From Anaerolineales bacterium (GTDB lineage: Bacteria; Chloroflexota; Anaerolineae; Anaerolineales; DRMV01), in assembly GCA_015494815.1 (NCBI GenBank), contig WGAK01000145.1:1-6541 (forward strand): a stretch of DNA of 6,541 nucleotides, written 5' to 3'. The notes beneath the pieces were generated by a model. It saw only the letters and a list, made by a program, of their open reading frames with translations. It was not told where the DNA came from and did no database searches. Below, piece by piece: positions 5,685 to 6,541 of the stretch; position 1 is the stretch's first letter; the number at the start of each line of letters is the position of its first letter. Made by a program: the position numbers and the translations under genes.

Positions 5685-5714
5685 GCAGGTTCCGACGGCG
5701 AAGCCGTCGCCTGC
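5685..5714. repeat. Bulged 12-bp hairpin
   Basis: The inner stem CGACGGC (5693-5699) pairs with GCCGTCG (5703-5709) around a GAA loop. The outer stem GCAGG (5685-5689) pairs with CCTGC (5710-5714). The only interruption is a three-base bulge (TTC, 5690-5692) on the left arm. No T run follows on either strand, so it is not an intrinsic terminator. It could be an intergenic repeat element or RNA structure. Confidence 0.6.
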
Positions 5715-5774
5715 GTGGGCCCGGCGCGGGCCTGGGCATTTCGCGAGGCGGCAAAGTTCACCTTGCGGCCGGGC

Positions 5775-5804
5775 GTGCGCCGTACGCCCCTACAGGGGGC
5801 GCAC
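5775..5804. repeat. Hairpin with a GTAGGGGCG-type motif
   Basis: GTGCGCC (5775-5781) is complementary to GGCGCAC (5798-5804), and CCC (5788-5790) pairs with GGG (5795-5797) around the loop TACA. On the minus strand this region reads TGTAGGGGCGTACGGCGCAC. That word resembles the TGTAGGGGCG...CGCCCCTACA hairpin repeats I recall from intergenic DNA of several bacterial groups. The family link is from memory of similar sequences and is not proven here. Confidence 0.45.
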
Positions 5805-5807
5805 CGC

Positions 5808-5819
5808 GGTCCGCGGACC
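5808..5819. repeat. 12-base perfect palindrome
   Basis: GGTCCGCGGACC is its own reverse complement. It lies four bases after the second hairpin, making 5775-5819 a continuous block of self-complementary DNA. Its function is unknown. Confidence 0.5.
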
Positions 5820-5901
5820 ACGCACGGCATACCCTCCGACAACCTTGGCGTGCGTCCGGGTGGGAAGGCAACAGGGCCGCCGGGCGTCCGGCGCGCTTGG
5901 G

Positions 5902-6541
5902 TTATTCTTCCAGAGAGGAATGCAGGTGCTCAGAAAGAGGTGTGTGACGCGGTACGAAGGCCCTTATCCAATTCTTGTCTTCCCCCAAGGCTTTCAACAC
6001 CTCGGCGACACGTCGGTAACTCAGGGTCGGGCTGCCGAAGCCCACCAAATCCTTGCGCGCCAGCAGGTCCAAAAAGCGGCGCAGGTGGCGGCGGGCCCCG
6101 GCGTCATCCCCCTGCTTCCAGCGGACGTAGGCCAGCCCGGCCAGCCCTTCCGCGCAATAAGGCGCCTCGGGCAATCGCTCCACCGCCTGGCGGTAGGCCT
6201 GCTCCGCCTGGGCCCAGCGTTGCAGACCGCAATAAGCGTGCCCCAGCGTGGCCAGGGCGAAGGCCTCCACGTGCCGCTCACCGCTGGCGGCAGCCAAAGC
6301 CACCGCTTCCCGGGCCAGGTCAAGCGCGCGCTCATACTCACCCCGCAACACGCACAGCCGGGCCCACCCCTCCAGGATGTTCTTTTGTACCGCTTCGAAG
6401 CGAAAAGCGTGGCTCAACTCCAGGGCCTTTTGGAAGGCTTCCTCGGACTGCTCCCATTCCCCCAGTTCGCGCCAGGCGTCACCCAGGTTGTTGTACAACA
6501 CCGAAGCCGTGCCTCCATCCTCCAACTCCAGCACCATCTCC
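5902..6541 (-). CDS. Tetratricopeptide-repeat protein, C-terminal part (5' end outside window)
   Basis: The frame is open from the right edge (first full codon at 6540-6538) to TAA at 5904-5902, giving 213 visible residues. The ATG at 6537 is probably internal because the frame continues upstream without a stop to the window edge. Counted from that Met, four TPR-like helical pairs are visible. They lie near 14-43 (YNNLGDAWRELGEWEQSEEA), 54-84 (GEYERALDLAREAVALA), 91-122 (ATLGHAYCGLQRWAQAEQAY) and 129-158 (YVRWKQGDDAGARRHLRRFL). A tail ending near HLHSSLEE follows. TPR arrays are protein-protein interaction scaffolds. The layout, including a final helix like YRRVAEVLKALGE, resembles the C-terminal repeats of large AAA-ATPase/SARP- or LuxR-type regulators. 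That is a guess, since the N-terminal domains are missing. It is convergent with the liv operon. Confidence 0.85.
   Translation of the reverse strand, partial: EMVLELEDGGTASVLYNNLGDAWRELGEWEQSEEAFQKALELSHAFRFEAVQKNILEGWARLCVLRGEYERALDLAREAVALAAASGERHVEAFALATLGHAYCGLQRWAQAEQAYRQAVERLPEAPYCAEGLAGLAYVRWKQGDDAGARRHLRRFLDLLARKDLVGFGSPTLSYRRVAEVLKALGEDKNWIRAFVPRHTPLSEHLHSSLEE

Larger units (their letters stand above)
5508..5901. other. Intergenic region without a recognisable gene, rich in hairpins
   Basis: These 394 bases lie between the liv terminator and the stop codon of the convergent TPR gene. Open frames cross it on both strands, but the translations are Pro/Arg/Ala-rich, have no family motif and overlap the terminator or neighbouring genes; I treat them as chance frames of GC-rich DNA. 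It holds a heptamer repeat cluster (5618-5652), a long bulged hairpin (5685-5714), a second hairpin (5775-5804), a 12-base palindrome (5808-5819) and a short stem GCCGG/CCGGC (5879-5892) just beyond the TPR stop, without a T run. I see no tRNA and no promoter. Confidence 0.6.

Noticed and set aside
5444..5842. A 132-codon minus-strand frame in the intergenic region
   Set aside because: It runs through the liv terminator, is Pro/Arg/Ala-rich and resembles no protein I know. The hairpins in it better explain the sequence as non-coding.
5508..5901. CRISPR array or tRNA in the hairpin-rich intergenic region
   Set aside because: No repeat of CRISPR length with regular spacers and no cloverleaf with a T-loop motif could be found.

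Overview
This is a GC-rich (roughly two-thirds G+C) bacterial chromosomal segment holding mostly ordinary housekeeping and transport genes. Codon choice, the TGGTATAAT-type extended -10 promoter, the HtrA-like PDZ tail and the TPR protein would all fit a Chloroflexota (Anaerolineae-like) bacterium. That assignment is inference from general resemblance; the window has no rRNA, tRNA or marker gene to prove it.

Layout, left to right. (1) At 1-275 (+) is the C-terminal end of a protein with a PDZ domain, most likely an HtrA/DegP-type trypsin-like protease. (2) At 360-707 (-) is a small ArsR-type winged-helix regulator that lacks the classic metal-binding residues. (3) At 858-1511 (-) is signal peptidase I (lepB). 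(4) At 1512-1645 is a compact divergent control region. It contains a perfect 10-3-10 inverted repeat carrying an extended -10 element on each strand, and a separate GC-only-core palindrome in the lepB leader. (5) At 1646-5459 (+) are four genes, livH-livM-livG-livF. They encode two permeases and two ATPases of a branched-chain amino acid type (HAAT) ABC importer, closed by a clear intrinsic terminator at 5484-5507. (6) At 5508-5901 is about 390 bases with no convincing gene but several hairpins and short repeats. (7) At 5902-6541 (-) is the C-terminal part of a tetratricopeptide-repeat protein that runs off the right edge.

How the genes work together. LivH and LivM should form the membrane channel and LivG and LivF the ATPase pair; tight spacing and the shared terminator make one transcription unit likely. 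No periplasmic or lipoprotein binding protein is encoded in the window, although the importer needs one, so it must be elsewhere. The lepB and liv promoters appear to share one symmetric DNA element, so their transcription may be mutually exclusive at the level of RNA polymerase binding. I see no defence system, CRISPR array, transposase or other clear mobile element. The best candidates for a second look are the symmetric bidirectional promoter, the structured lepB leader and the hairpin-rich intergenic region near 5.6-5.9 kb.
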